A stretch of 64,000 nucleotides of DNA from assembly GCF_965208895.1 (NCBI RefSeq), contig NZ_OZ242363.1, forward strand, positions 1,364,001 through 1,428,000, in the 5' to 3' direction. The stretch is from Poriferisodalis sp965208895 (GTDB lineage: Bacteria > Actinomycetota > Acidimicrobiia > Acidimicrobiales > Poriferisodalaceae). Position numbers and translations under genes: made by a program. Shown one piece after another: positions 1 to 7,327 of the stretch. The notes under the pieces were generated by a model that was not told where the DNA came from, made no database searches, and was given only the letters and a program-made list of their open reading frames with translations. Position 1 is the first letter of the stretch. Each line of letters starts with the position of its first letter.

Positions 1-82
1 CGTGGTCCAGGGCCTGCACCGCCCGGAAGGATTTGCACAGGCCCTCCACCTCGAGGGCGGCGACCGTTGCTCCGGCGTTCAT
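1..82 (-). CDS. Sugar ABC transporter ATP-binding protein, N-terminal fragment
   Basis: Only the first 27 codons lie in the window; the rest runs off the left edge. The visible N-terminus, MNAGATVAALEVEGLCKSF followed by RAVQALD, is the usual opening of RbsA/MglA-type ATPases, in which strand one precedes the Walker A loop. Its ATG overlaps the stop of the YhfX-like gene (ATGA), so it is translationally coupled to the operon, and it would supply the ATPase for the permease and binding protein encoded upstream. The family is inferred from a short stretch plus context; Walker A lies outside the window. Confidence 0.75.
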   Translation of the reverse strand, partial: MNAGATVAALEVEGLCKSFRAVQALDH

Positions 83-1287
83 GCCGGCTCCTCGAACTGG
101 ACCGGGTCGCCGAAGCCATTCCAGACGCCGACGACGCGAGGCCTGCGGTGGGCAACACCGGCGACGCAGGCGACGAACGCACGGGTGACGAAGGCCTGCA
201 CCCGAAAACCGAATATGACCGTCGAGCCTTCCTTGAAGGTGCGCTCGCCCGCGGGGACCAGCTTGGCGTAGTAGTCGATCGCAGCCGGGCTGGGCATCTC
301 GACCGGCACGGGCGGCGTCGCGATCTCCGAAGGATCGTCGGCCACGACAGCGCGCACCTGGTAGTCGCCGAACACCGGGTCGATGTACAGGCCGCCGCCG
401 AAGCACAGCGGAACTCCGTGGTGCAGGTGGGCGATCTCGCTGAGGTAGAGCACTGCAGGCAGCTCGGGGAGTTCGCGCACCGCATGCAGCGGTGTGGTGC
501 CGCTGAGGCCGTGGCCAGGTTCCACCTGGGTCGCACCGGCCTCGGCCAGCAACCGCAGCACCTCGGTTGAGGTGGTGCCGGGGGCGTTGAGCTGCAGCTG
601 GCTTGGGGCCCCATGACGGCGATGGGCGACGGCGGCGGCCCGAGCAAGGGTGCTCATGTTCGGGGTGATGCGAGCGCTCTGAGACGACCCGTCGTACAGC
701 AGTGCAGGGAAGGTGGTGAGCCCGGCGAAGGTCGCGCCGTCAAGCGAGGCGATGTGGTCGATCATGGCCGGCAGGTCGCTCAGCGGAATCCCTCCCTCGT
801 GACCTGCGTAGAACTCGTCGCCATCGTCGAAGACGCGCACCAGCAGCGGCTGCGAGCGGCCACGGCTGCGAGCGGCCGCGGCAGCTTCGTCCGCCTTGTT
901 GCGCGAGAACACCGTCCAGTAGTCGGGCGCCAAGCCGGCCGCCTCGGGAGCCTCCCCGCGAGGCACCTGCACGAGGTGGCCGAGATGACCGAGGCTGTGG
1001 CCGCGGCGCACAATCGGGCGCGCACACGCCATGTCCACCGCGACGAACCCGTCGGCGCCTCCTGCCGCGATCGCGTCGAGTGCTGCGGGTGCGCGACCGA
1101 TCTGTTTGGTCATCGCGTACACGGTGAGGTCCAGATCTCGGGCATGGCTGCACAGACCGGCTGTGTTGGCTTCGATCGCGTCGAGGTCGAGCACGTAGCT
1201 GTTGGCAGGGATCACGCCGGCTTGGTGCAGATCGACGGCAGCGCGCACGAATCCGGGGTTGCGCTGCAGGAGCGTGCGCAGGAACAC
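79..1287 (-). CDS. YhfX-like PLP-dependent alanine-racemase-fold enzyme
   Basis: This 402-residue protein resembles the YhfX family of fold-III PLP enzymes, relatives of alanine racemase and D-threonine aldolase. Markers are the N-terminus MFLRTLLQRNPGFVRAAVDL, strand LDLDAIEAN and the MTKQ motif, whose lysine (about residue 61) should carry PLP. Length fits the family (about 390). The GTG start follows an AAGGAGG ribosome site 6 nt upstream, inside the end of the permease gene, and the stop overlaps the ATPase start. In E. coli yhfX sits in a poorly understood operon; here it is tied to a ribose-type transporter and an M20 amidohydrolase. Racemase, epimerase or lyase activity on an imported amino or hydroxy-amino compound is an inference; the substrate is unknown. 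Confidence 0.8.
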   Translation of the reverse strand: MFLRTLLQRNPGFVRAAVDLHQAGVIPANSYVLDLDAIEANTAGLCSHARDLDLTVYAMTKQIGRAPAALDAIAAGGADGFVAVDMACARPIVRRGHSLGHLGHLVQVPRGEAPEAAGLAPDYWTVFSRNKADEAAAAARSRGRSQPLLVRVFDDGDEFYAGHEGGIPLSDLPAMIDHIASLDGATFAGLTTFPALLYDGSSQSARITPNMSTLARAAAVAHRRHGAPSQLQLNAPGTTSTEVLRLLAEAGATQVEPGHGLSGTTPLHAVRELPELPAVLYLSEIAHLHHGVPLCFGGGLYIDPVFGDYQVRAVVADDPSEIATPPVPVEMPSPAAIDYYAKLVPAGERTFKEGSTVIFGFRVQAFVTRAFVACVAGVAHRRPRVVGVWNGFGDPVQFEEPA

Positions 1288-1288
1288 C

Positions 1289-2260
1289 TCAGGCCTCCTT
1301 GTGCTCTCGCATGCTCAGCGCAACGGCGAGGATGATGATCACCCCACGGGCGATGAGCTGATCAGCGACGCGCAAACCCATCAGGATCAGGCCGTTGTTG
1401 AGCATCGCCATGACGATCGATCCAGTGATGGCGCCTGCGACCGAGGCGCGCCCGCCGAAGAGGTTGGTACCCCCGATGACCACCGCGGCGATCACCGTCA
1501 GCAGCAGGTTCTCGCCGAGGTCATGGCGGCCGATAGCGAGCCGGCCGGCCAGCAGCATCCCCGCAAGCGAGGCAGCCGAGGCGCTGGCGACGAGCGCGGT
1601 GATACGGACCCGATCCGTCTTGATCCCCAACGCCCCAGCAGCGGAACGATCTGCGCCGACGGCGAGCACATGTCGGCCCCAGCGCAAGTGGTGCAGCACC
1701 AGATGGCCGACGGCACCGACGATGACGGTCCAGATCAGCAGCGACGAGATCGGTCCCAGCGATCCGGCGCCGAACACGTTCAGGTAGGTGTCGTTGCGGA
1801 TCGGCAGCGACTGCAGGTTGTTGAGGTTGCGGGCGATGCCGCTGACAATGCCGAGCGTCCCCAGCGTGACCAGAAACGACGGGATGCGGACCTTGACGGC
1901 GATCAGCCCGTTGACGGCCCCGATCCCGACGCCGATCGCCAACGTGATCGCGACACCGGCAGCGAACCCGAAGCTGCCGACAGCGTCAGCCACCACCAGC
2001 GACGACAGCGCCGCAACCGAGCCGATGGACAGATCGATCTCGGCTGCGCCGAGCGCGAACGCCATTCCGACCGCCATCACAGCGATCGGCGCCGCCTGAC
2101 GGCCGATGTTCAACAGGTTCGAGACGGTGACAAACCCGTCGTCACGCAGCACGACAGCGAACAGGACGAAGATGAGGCCCGCGGCGGCATAGACCACATA
2201 CTGGCGAGGCGCGGCGAACTGCCTGCGCTGGGCGAACCGTCTGATCGAAGATTCAGTCAA
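1289..2260 (-). CDS. Ribose-type ABC transporter permease (BPD_transp_2 family)
   Basis: This 323-residue polytopic membrane protein matches RbsC/XylH-type permeases. It has eight to ten hydrophobic segments and the family sequence AAEIDLSIGSVAALSSL near residues 70-86. Its partners would be the binding protein upstream (2361-3551) and the ATPase that begins at 82. The apparent start is TTG at 2260 with no strong ribosome site, so the start is uncertain; an ATG at 2283 is out of frame. A strong stem-loop separates it from the binding-protein gene. Substrate is unknown. Confidence 0.88.
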   Translation of the reverse strand: MTESSIRRFAQRRQFAAPRQYVVYAAAGLIFVLFAVVLRDDGFVTVSNLLNIGRQAAPIAVMAVGMAFALGAAEIDLSIGSVAALSSLVVADAVGSFGFAAGVAITLAIGVGIGAVNGLIAVKVRIPSFLVTLGTLGIVSGIARNLNNLQSLPIRNDTYLNVFGAGSLGPISSLLIWTVIVGAVGHLVLHHLRWGRHVLAVGADRSAAGALGIKTDRVRITALVASASAASLAGMLLAGRLAIGRHDLGENLLLTVIAAVVIGGTNLFGGRASVAGAITGSIVMAMLNNGLILMGLRVADQLIARGVIIILAVALSMREHKEA

Positions 2261-2301
2261 CTGACCGACCGCAACTCACTCATGTAGACGACGATGGAAT
2301 T

Positions 2302-2340
2302 CTCGTGCCCCGCCGACGAGTCTCGCCGACGGGGCACGAG
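2302..2340 (-). promoter_or_regulatory. Intercistronic stem-loop between binding protein and permease genes
   Basis: Bases 2302-2312 (CTCGTGCCCCG) and 2330-2340 (CGGGGCACGAG) are perfect 11-bp inverted repeats around a 17-nt loop. No T-run follows, so it is not a typical intrinsic terminator. Hairpins here in binding-protein-dependent transporter operons commonly stabilise the upstream mRNA or partly terminate transcription, giving excess binding protein over permease. The pairing is seen; the role is inferred. Confidence 0.65.
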
Positions 2341-2360
2341 CCACGGGGAGGGATTCCTCG

Positions 2361-3551
2361 TCAGCGGTCCAGCGCGTCGAGCACTTCTTGGGGGGGATCG
2401 GCCGCGAGCGATTGCTGGTAGCCCTCCACGATGTTGTCGGCGGTGACACCGATCGCAGGCACCACGACGAACGCCGGTGCCGATTTGCCCAACAGCCCGT
2501 AGGCCCCTTCCAGCGCCATCGTGCGACCGAGGTTGTATGCCTCGTCGGCTGCGATTCCCACGACGTTGCCGCCCTCGACGAGATCGAGGGACACGTTGGT
2601 GTCGAGGTCCATCGTCACCAGCGCTACATCGGAGGCGCCCGCAGCACGCAGGGCGGCCAGCACCCCGTCGGCTGGGCCGGCCGACCACGGGGCGTAGATG
2701 CCATCCAGATCAGGGTGGCGGGTCAGCATCGCCGTGGCGATCTCCTCAGCGGCGGCCGGGTCGGCGAGCCCCTGCTCCGCGACGATCGTGATGCCGGGAT
2801 AGTTGATCTCGATCCAGGACTTGAACGCCTGATCCCGTTGGTTGGTGACGTAGTACGCAGCATCGTGGAAGATGTAGCCCACCTCGCCTTCGCCGCCGAG
2901 GGCTTCAGCAAGCAGGTCTGCCGCGGTGATGCCCATGGCGGCCAAGTCATCAGTCACGATGCCCACGTAGTCCTCGCCGTGCACGTAACCCTGCGGGATG
3001 TTGGACAGGAACACGAGCTGCACCCCCGCCTCCACCGCCGGGCGGAACGCCTCCGCACCCGCATCGGGGCCGATGGCGAGGCTGATGATGACGTCCGGCT
3101 GCTGGGCCATGACCGTTTCGACGTCATTGGCCTGCTGGGCTGCGTCGAAGTTCGCGTTCGTCTCGGCGACCACCTCGATTCCCAGTTCTGCAAATGCGTC
3201 GCGGGCGCCCTGGCTCACCGCGTCGGTGAACGCGCCGGCCGTGTGCCACAGCAGCGCCGCTGTGTAGCCCCCCTGCTGCACCTCGGCGATCTCGTCGTCG
3301 CTCAGCGTGATCTGGCCCGACGCGATGGCTTCTTCGCCGCCGGGGCCTTGTGTCTTCGGCGGCTCGGGTGCCGGCTCGGGTTCGGGCTCAGGTTCCGGTT
3401 CGGGTTCCGTCGCTGCTGGCGCGGCGGCGGTCGCCGGAGTTGCACCGTCGCCGTCACCGCCGTCATCGCCGCACGACGCGGCGAACAGTGTGAATGCCGC
3501 GATCAGCGACACCCACAACAGCAGCCGGGGTGTCCGTGTGTTGTTGATCAT
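2361..3551 (-). CDS. Substrate-binding lipoprotein of a ribose-type ABC transporter
   Basis: This 396-residue lipoprotein has a type-I periplasmic-binding (RbsB-like, Peripla_BP_4) fold. The signal peptide ends in lipobox FAASC, placing the lipidated cysteine at residue 27. A tether of alternating Glu-Pro (about residues 49-62) follows, then the two-lobed domain, with LVFLSNIP and GIYAPWSAGPADG among the hinge and pocket-like motifs. The start is ATG with a GGGAGGGG site upstream. It is first of the three transporter genes in the operon and should catch the substrate at the cell surface. The family is clear; the ligand cannot be read from sequence. Confidence 0.9.
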   Translation of the reverse strand: MINNTRTPRLLLWVSLIAAFTLFAASCGDDGGDGDGATPATAAAPAATEPEPEPEPEPEPAPEPPKTQGPGGEEAIASGQITLSDDEIAEVQQGGYTAALLWHTAGAFTDAVSQGARDAFAELGIEVVAETNANFDAAQQANDVETVMAQQPDVIISLAIGPDAGAEAFRPAVEAGVQLVFLSNIPQGYVHGEDYVGIVTDDLAAMGITAADLLAEALGGEGEVGYIFHDAAYYVTNQRDQAFKSWIEINYPGITIVAEQGLADPAAAEEIATAMLTRHPDLDGIYAPWSAGPADGVLAALRAAGASDVALVTMDLDTNVSLDLVEGGNVVGIAADEAYNLGRTMALEGAYGLLGKSAPAFVVVPAIGVTADNIVEGYQQSLAADPPQEVLDALDR

Positions 3552-3571
3552 GTCCCCTCCCAGGGTTCCGT

Positions 3572-4861
3572 TTATGGATCAGTGGTCTCGCACCACGCAG
3601 CGATGAAGTGCGCGAGGGTGCGGGTCGCCGTCACGAGCTCGTCGATGCCGAGCCGCTCGAATGGCGTATGGCAATTCGAGATGTCGCCCGGAGCGAAATA
3701 GACGCTGGGAATCCCCAGGTCTGCCAGGAACGACTTCTCTGACCAGTAGGGAGCGCCGTCGACACGTGCAGGTTCGCCGGTCACGGCCTCGATCGAGTCA
3801 GCCAGCGCCCGCACTCCGGGATGGCCGGCGCCGATCTCGTCGGGCGTGCCGCCCACCGGGTGGTCGCGAGCGGCGTTGAACTCGACGGCGCAGTCGACAC
3901 CGTGGGCCTCCGCTGCGTCCACAGCGATCGAGCGGATCTGCTCTGCCGCATCGTCGAGGCTCTCGCCCGGCAGGAGCTTGCGAATCAGCGACAGGTCGAA
4001 CCGGCCCGGCACGGCGATGTTGCCGCCAGCAGAGACCGACGTGACCAGCAGGAACGCCTCACCCAGCAATTCGTGAGACGGCACAGACTTCCGCAGCCCC
4101 TCAGAGCATTCCCACAGCCGCGCCAGCAGCGAATGACCTGCCCGCAACGCATCGACGCCCAGCTCGGGCCGGCCGAAATAGGCCGACACTCCGGTGAGTG
4201 TGATGTCGGCGATCAAGAAACCCATCTGCGCCGTGTAGATCGCGGAAGTTGTGGGCTCGGTGTAAATCGCAAAGTCCGCGCTCGGGACCGGGCCGCTGCG
4301 TCCCTGCACAGCCGCACGTATGCCGGCCGACACACCGCTGCCGGGCTGGCCCGACTCCTCGTCGCACACGAACAGCGCCGACACATTGCCGGCGGGCCGA
4401 AGCCCGGCACGCCGGACCGCGCTGACCGCTTCGACGATGGCGCAGATCCCTGCCTTCTGGTCTGCCACGCCGCGGCCCCAGATCTCGCCGTCGATCACAT
4501 GAGCGCCGAATGGATCCGCGCGCTCGGTGCCCTTCCAGTGTTGGGACCAATCCTGCGTGGCCACCGTGTCCAGGTGGCCGGCAAGCAGCAGGGACCGGCC
4601 TTCCGAACCCCCCACCGAGCCCCACACGTTGGGCCTGCCGGGCTCGAACGCAGCCGAACCGGTGTCGTCGAAAGCGCCGGCGGCGTTCATGGCGTCAAGC
4701 ACCCACTCGGCGAAGGGCCCTTCGTTGGGCGTCACGCTGGGAATGGCGGTGGCTTCCCGCACCAACCGAACGACCTCGTCGCCGTCGACGGTCGCCGCGG
4801 CGCGTTCTGGCGCGGTCGCGGGGGCGGGGGCGGGTGGGGCGCGGTCGGGCGCCGGGCTCAC
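3572..4861 (-). CDS. M20-family metallo-amidohydrolase (ArgE/DapE type)
   Basis: This 429-residue protein has the M20 zinc motifs in order: GHLDTV (His about 96), GRGVADQKAG (bridging Asp about 134), DEES (catalytic and zinc-binding Glu about 168-169) and a late HTPFE histidine. The family hydrolyses amide bonds of N-acyl amino acids or small peptides. The first 25 residues are Ala/Pro-rich and probably disordered. Its ATG overlaps the stop of the ROK regulator (ATGA), and the binding-protein gene follows after 20 bp. It likely deacylates or cleaves the compound taken up by the transporter before the YhfX-like enzyme acts. That order is inferred. Confidence 0.88.
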   Translation of the reverse strand: MSPAPDRAPPAPAPATAPERAAATVDGDEVVRLVREATAIPSVTPNEGPFAEWVLDAMNAAGAFDDTGSAAFEPGRPNVWGSVGGSEGRSLLLAGHLDTVATQDWSQHWKGTERADPFGAHVIDGEIWGRGVADQKAGICAIVEAVSAVRRAGLRPAGNVSALFVCDEESGQPGSGVSAGIRAAVQGRSGPVPSADFAIYTEPTTSAIYTAQMGFLIADITLTGVSAYFGRPELGVDALRAGHSLLARLWECSEGLRKSVPSHELLGEAFLLVTSVSAGGNIAVPGRFDLSLIRKLLPGESLDDAAEQIRSIAVDAAEAHGVDCAVEFNAARDHPVGGTPDEIGAGHPGVRALADSIEAVTGEPARVDGAPYWSEKSFLADLGIPSVYFAPGDISNCHTPFERLGIDELVTATRTLAHFIAAWCETTDP

Positions 4862-6048
4862 TGCTGCTCCCCGAGGAATTCCGTAATCAGCGATTCGCGC
4901 ACGTGCCGCAGGGACATGGACGCCGCGCCGATGAGCGTTGCCCGATCTCCAAGACTGGAAGCGATCAATTCCGGAGCCGTCGTGACGAGGCTCGACAGGC
5001 CATCCCGCACGGCGTCGATGAAGACGAGATCAGCGCCGACCGGTCCGCCGAACACGATGCGAGTCGGATCCGCGATGAGGCACAGATGCGATACCGCGAA
5101 CGCCATCGCGCCCGCGACCTCGCTCAGCACCATGGTGGCCGCTGTGTCGCCACGTCCCGCTGCGGCGAGAATCTCTGCGATGTCGGCGCCTGGATCGAGC
5201 GTCGAGGGGCGACCATCCTCGATGGCCCTTCCCAGGCGCTTGCGGATCGACGGGGCCGACGCCACGTCTTCGAGCGTGACGGGGGTCGCATCGCGCTGCG
5301 GAACGGCCACTGCCAGCGAGCCCAGCTCGCCCGCCGAGCCTGTGCCGCCGCGATACAGCTCTCCCCCGACCACCAAGCCCAAACCGATGCCGGTACCAGC
5401 GAACACCGCAGCGAAGTCTCCGCCTGCTTCCTCATCGCTCAAGCGAGCAAGCTCGCCCAAGGCGGCCAAGTTGACGTCGTTCTCCACGAACGCGGGGACA
5501 CCGAAGCGCTCGCTCAGGTAGGCGCCGACCTCGAGACCGTCGAAGCCGGGCAGGTTGAGAGCCTGCTCAACCTGGTCCTGCTCGGGCCGGTAGATCCCCG
5601 GCACGCCGACGCACACCGCATGGCAGGGCCGTCCGGATTCCGCGAGCATCGACGACGCCGCCGTCACGAGCCGCTCCAACGCCGTATGCGCATCGGGACC
5701 AGTTTCGAGCTCTACCTCTGTGACCACGTTGCCCAGCAGGTCTGCCAGGCCGATGAGCATCCGCGTCGCTCCCATATCGGCCACGACGCAGTGACGGGCC
5801 GACGGAACGAGCTCGTAGAGCGATGCGGGTCGACCAATCGAACCCGACCGGGCACTCGCCTCGGCCATCCGAACCAGGCCGACCGACTCCATGTCGGCCA
5901 TCAGCGCCGACACCGTCGGCTTCGACAGCCCGGTGGCGCGAGCGATATCCGCACGCGACATCCGACCCGGATGCGCAGCGAAGAGCGCGTCGGCGATTCG
6001 CTGCCCGCTGAGCAGTCTCAGCACGGCGGTACCCGATGCCTCTGCCAT
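4858..6048 (-). CDS. ROK-family transcriptional regulator
   Basis: This 396-residue protein has an N-terminal winged helix-turn-helix (about residues 10-70, containing MSRADIARATGLSKPTVSAL) and a C-terminal ROK domain with VENDVNLAALGE and FAGTGIGLGLVVGGELYRGG. The CxCGxxGC zinc motif of sugar-responsive ROK proteins is absent and the usual His after GELG is Ser, so the effector domain is atypical. It is the first gene of a tightly coupled operon and lies next to a palindromic AT-rich site, so it probably represses its own operon until an effector derived from the transported substrate binds. Effector unknown. Confidence 0.88.
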   Translation of the reverse strand: MAEASGTAVLRLLSGQRIADALFAAHPGRMSRADIARATGLSKPTVSALMADMESVGLVRMAEASARSGSIGRPASLYELVPSARHCVVADMGATRMLIGLADLLGNVVTEVELETGPDAHTALERLVTAASSMLAESGRPCHAVCVGVPGIYRPEQDQVEQALNLPGFDGLEVGAYLSERFGVPAFVENDVNLAALGELARLSDEEAGGDFAAVFAGTGIGLGLVVGGELYRGGTGSAGELGSLAVAVPQRDATPVTLEDVASAPSIRKRLGRAIEDGRPSTLDPGADIAEILAAAGRGDTAATMVLSEVAGAMAFAVSHLCLIADPTRIVFGGPVGADLVFIDAVRDGLSSLVTTAPELIASSLGDRATLIGAASMSLRHVRESLITEFLGEQQ

Positions 6049-6090
6049 ATTGTTAGTAACACTACCTTACAAATAGTGCATGTCAAGACA
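6049..6090 (-). promoter_or_regulatory. Putative promoter/operator of the ROK operon
   Basis: Directly upstream of the regulator start is an AT-rich block unlike its GC-rich surroundings. It holds the palindrome TAGT-AAC-ACTA at 6054-6064, flanked by GTTAG and CCTTAC. ROK regulators commonly bind TTA/TAA-rich palindromes in their own promoters. The palindrome is seen; its function is inferred, and no clear -35/-10 pair was assigned. Confidence 0.4.
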
Positions 6091-6164
6091 CCGGCCGCCC
6101 CGCGGACGCAGTTCCATCTGCGAGCACTCAGGGATTGTCGGGCGGGCAGTGGCAGACTTGGCCT

Positions 6165-7217
6165 GTGGAGACCCGCCAGCTCGAATCGACACCCGGCTTT
6201 GTCATCTATGACCTGCCCGGCGCCCAGCACTACGTCGGGGAGACCCGACTCGGCAGCCGCCTCATCCCCGGCAATGCGACGATGCTCGTGCGACACCTCA
6301 CCTATGTGTTCGCCACCCTCGAGCAGCAGCGCAGCGGCGCGAGCATCGGCCTGAAGTCCGACCCGTCCGAGGCTGCCACCGCTGTTGAGGCGCTGGCATC
6401 GGAGCTCGTCGACGACTTCGCCACCGGCAGGCTCTCCACCAGCCCCGGCCTGCGACTCGACGCTGACGTGCTGGCGCCGGTGCTGACCCACGATCAGCGC
6501 AACCTCATCGGCAACGACGACCGCGACGGAATCTCGTTCAACCACGAGCTCATCGGCGTCGGCGCTACCGCAGCGGCTTCCAGCCTCGTCGGCGGCCTCG
6601 ATGGCAAGCGCATCGCCGTCGAGGGATTCGGCCCTGCGGGCATGGGCATCGCACGCGAGGCAGCGGCGGCCGGCGCCGCCGTCGTCCGCGTCGCGACCGC
6701 GAAGGGCTGCACTGGCGACCGGATTGACGGCGGCATGCTGGACCCCGTGGCGCTCACCGAAGCGTGGCTCGCTGACGGCGACATGTGCGTGGCCACGCTG
6801 TCAGGCGACGGCGAACCGGCGAAACCGTGGACGGTCTGGAGAGACGACGTCGACGTGCTGTTCTGCGGCTCGAAGCCCGGCGCCATGTCTGGTGACGGCG
6901 CTTCGATGGCCGGTGCCACACCGGTCGTGGCGTTCTCGCCGGCCGCAGTGTCGTCCAAGGCACTGGCCGTGCTGCGCGCTGCGGGCACCGCAGTCGCGGC
7001 TGACTTCGTGACCGCCGTCGGTCCGGCATTGGGCTGGTGGGCCGATCCGGTGCTCACTCACGACGACCTGCGTTCGGCGACATCGGACACCGTGAACGCT
7101 GTCATGTCCGAGACCGCCGGCCACCCCGACGGCCCGTTCATGGCGGCGTGCTACCGAGCCGAGGCCTTCCTGCGCACATGGCAAGACGAATTGCCCTTCG
7201 GCCGCCCGCTGGGCTGA
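6165..7217 (+). CDS. Glu/Leu/Phe/Val-dehydrogenase-like NAD(P)-binding protein
   Basis: The protein is about 350 residues from a GTG at 6165; a TTG at 6135 would add ten residues. The middle third holds a Rossmann nucleotide site (AVEGFGPAGMGIAREA) and an upstream segment resembling the amino-acid dehydrogenase substrate domain. The usual GGxKGG lysine motif of catalytic glutamate or leucine dehydrogenases is not visible, and the PADVLVPAA segment is replaced by DVDVLFCGSKPG. It may therefore be a divergent oxidoreductase or a non-canonical member. It is transcribed away from the ROK operon and stands alone. The fold is moderately sure, the reaction unknown. Confidence 0.6.
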   Translation: METRQLESTPGFVIYDLPGAQHYVGETRLGSRLIPGNATMLVRHLTYVFATLEQQRSGASIGLKSDPSEAATAVEALASELVDDFATGRLSTSPGLRLDADVLAPVLTHDQRNLIGNDDRDGISFNHELIGVGATAAASSLVGGLDGKRIAVEGFGPAGMGIAREAAAAGAAVVRVATAKGCTGDRIDGGMLDPVALTEAWLADGDMCVATLSGDGEPAKPWTVWRDDVDVLFCGSKPGAMSGDGASMAGATPVVAFSPAAVSSKALAVLRAAGTAVAADFVTAVGPALGWWADPVLTHDDLRSATSDTVNAVMSETAGHPDGPFMAACYRAEAFLRTWQDELPFGRPLG

Positions 7218-7327
7218 ACACGACTCGCGCCTGTCGCATCGAAATCGACGATTGACATACGCCGCTGTGCGCGGTACTCGTCGCGACGGCTGGCAGCCCC
7301 CCTCGTGGCTTCCGTGGAGATCGCCGA

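Noticed and set aside
2257..2283. Eight-residue ORF MSELRSVS before the permease
   Set aside because: It lies just ahead of a TTG start and has no clear ribosome site; it is more likely leader sequence than a gene, though coupling was considered.
3821..5521. Long plus-strand frame over the M20 and ROK genes
   Set aside because: It is antisense to two clearly coding genes and has no recognisable motifs.
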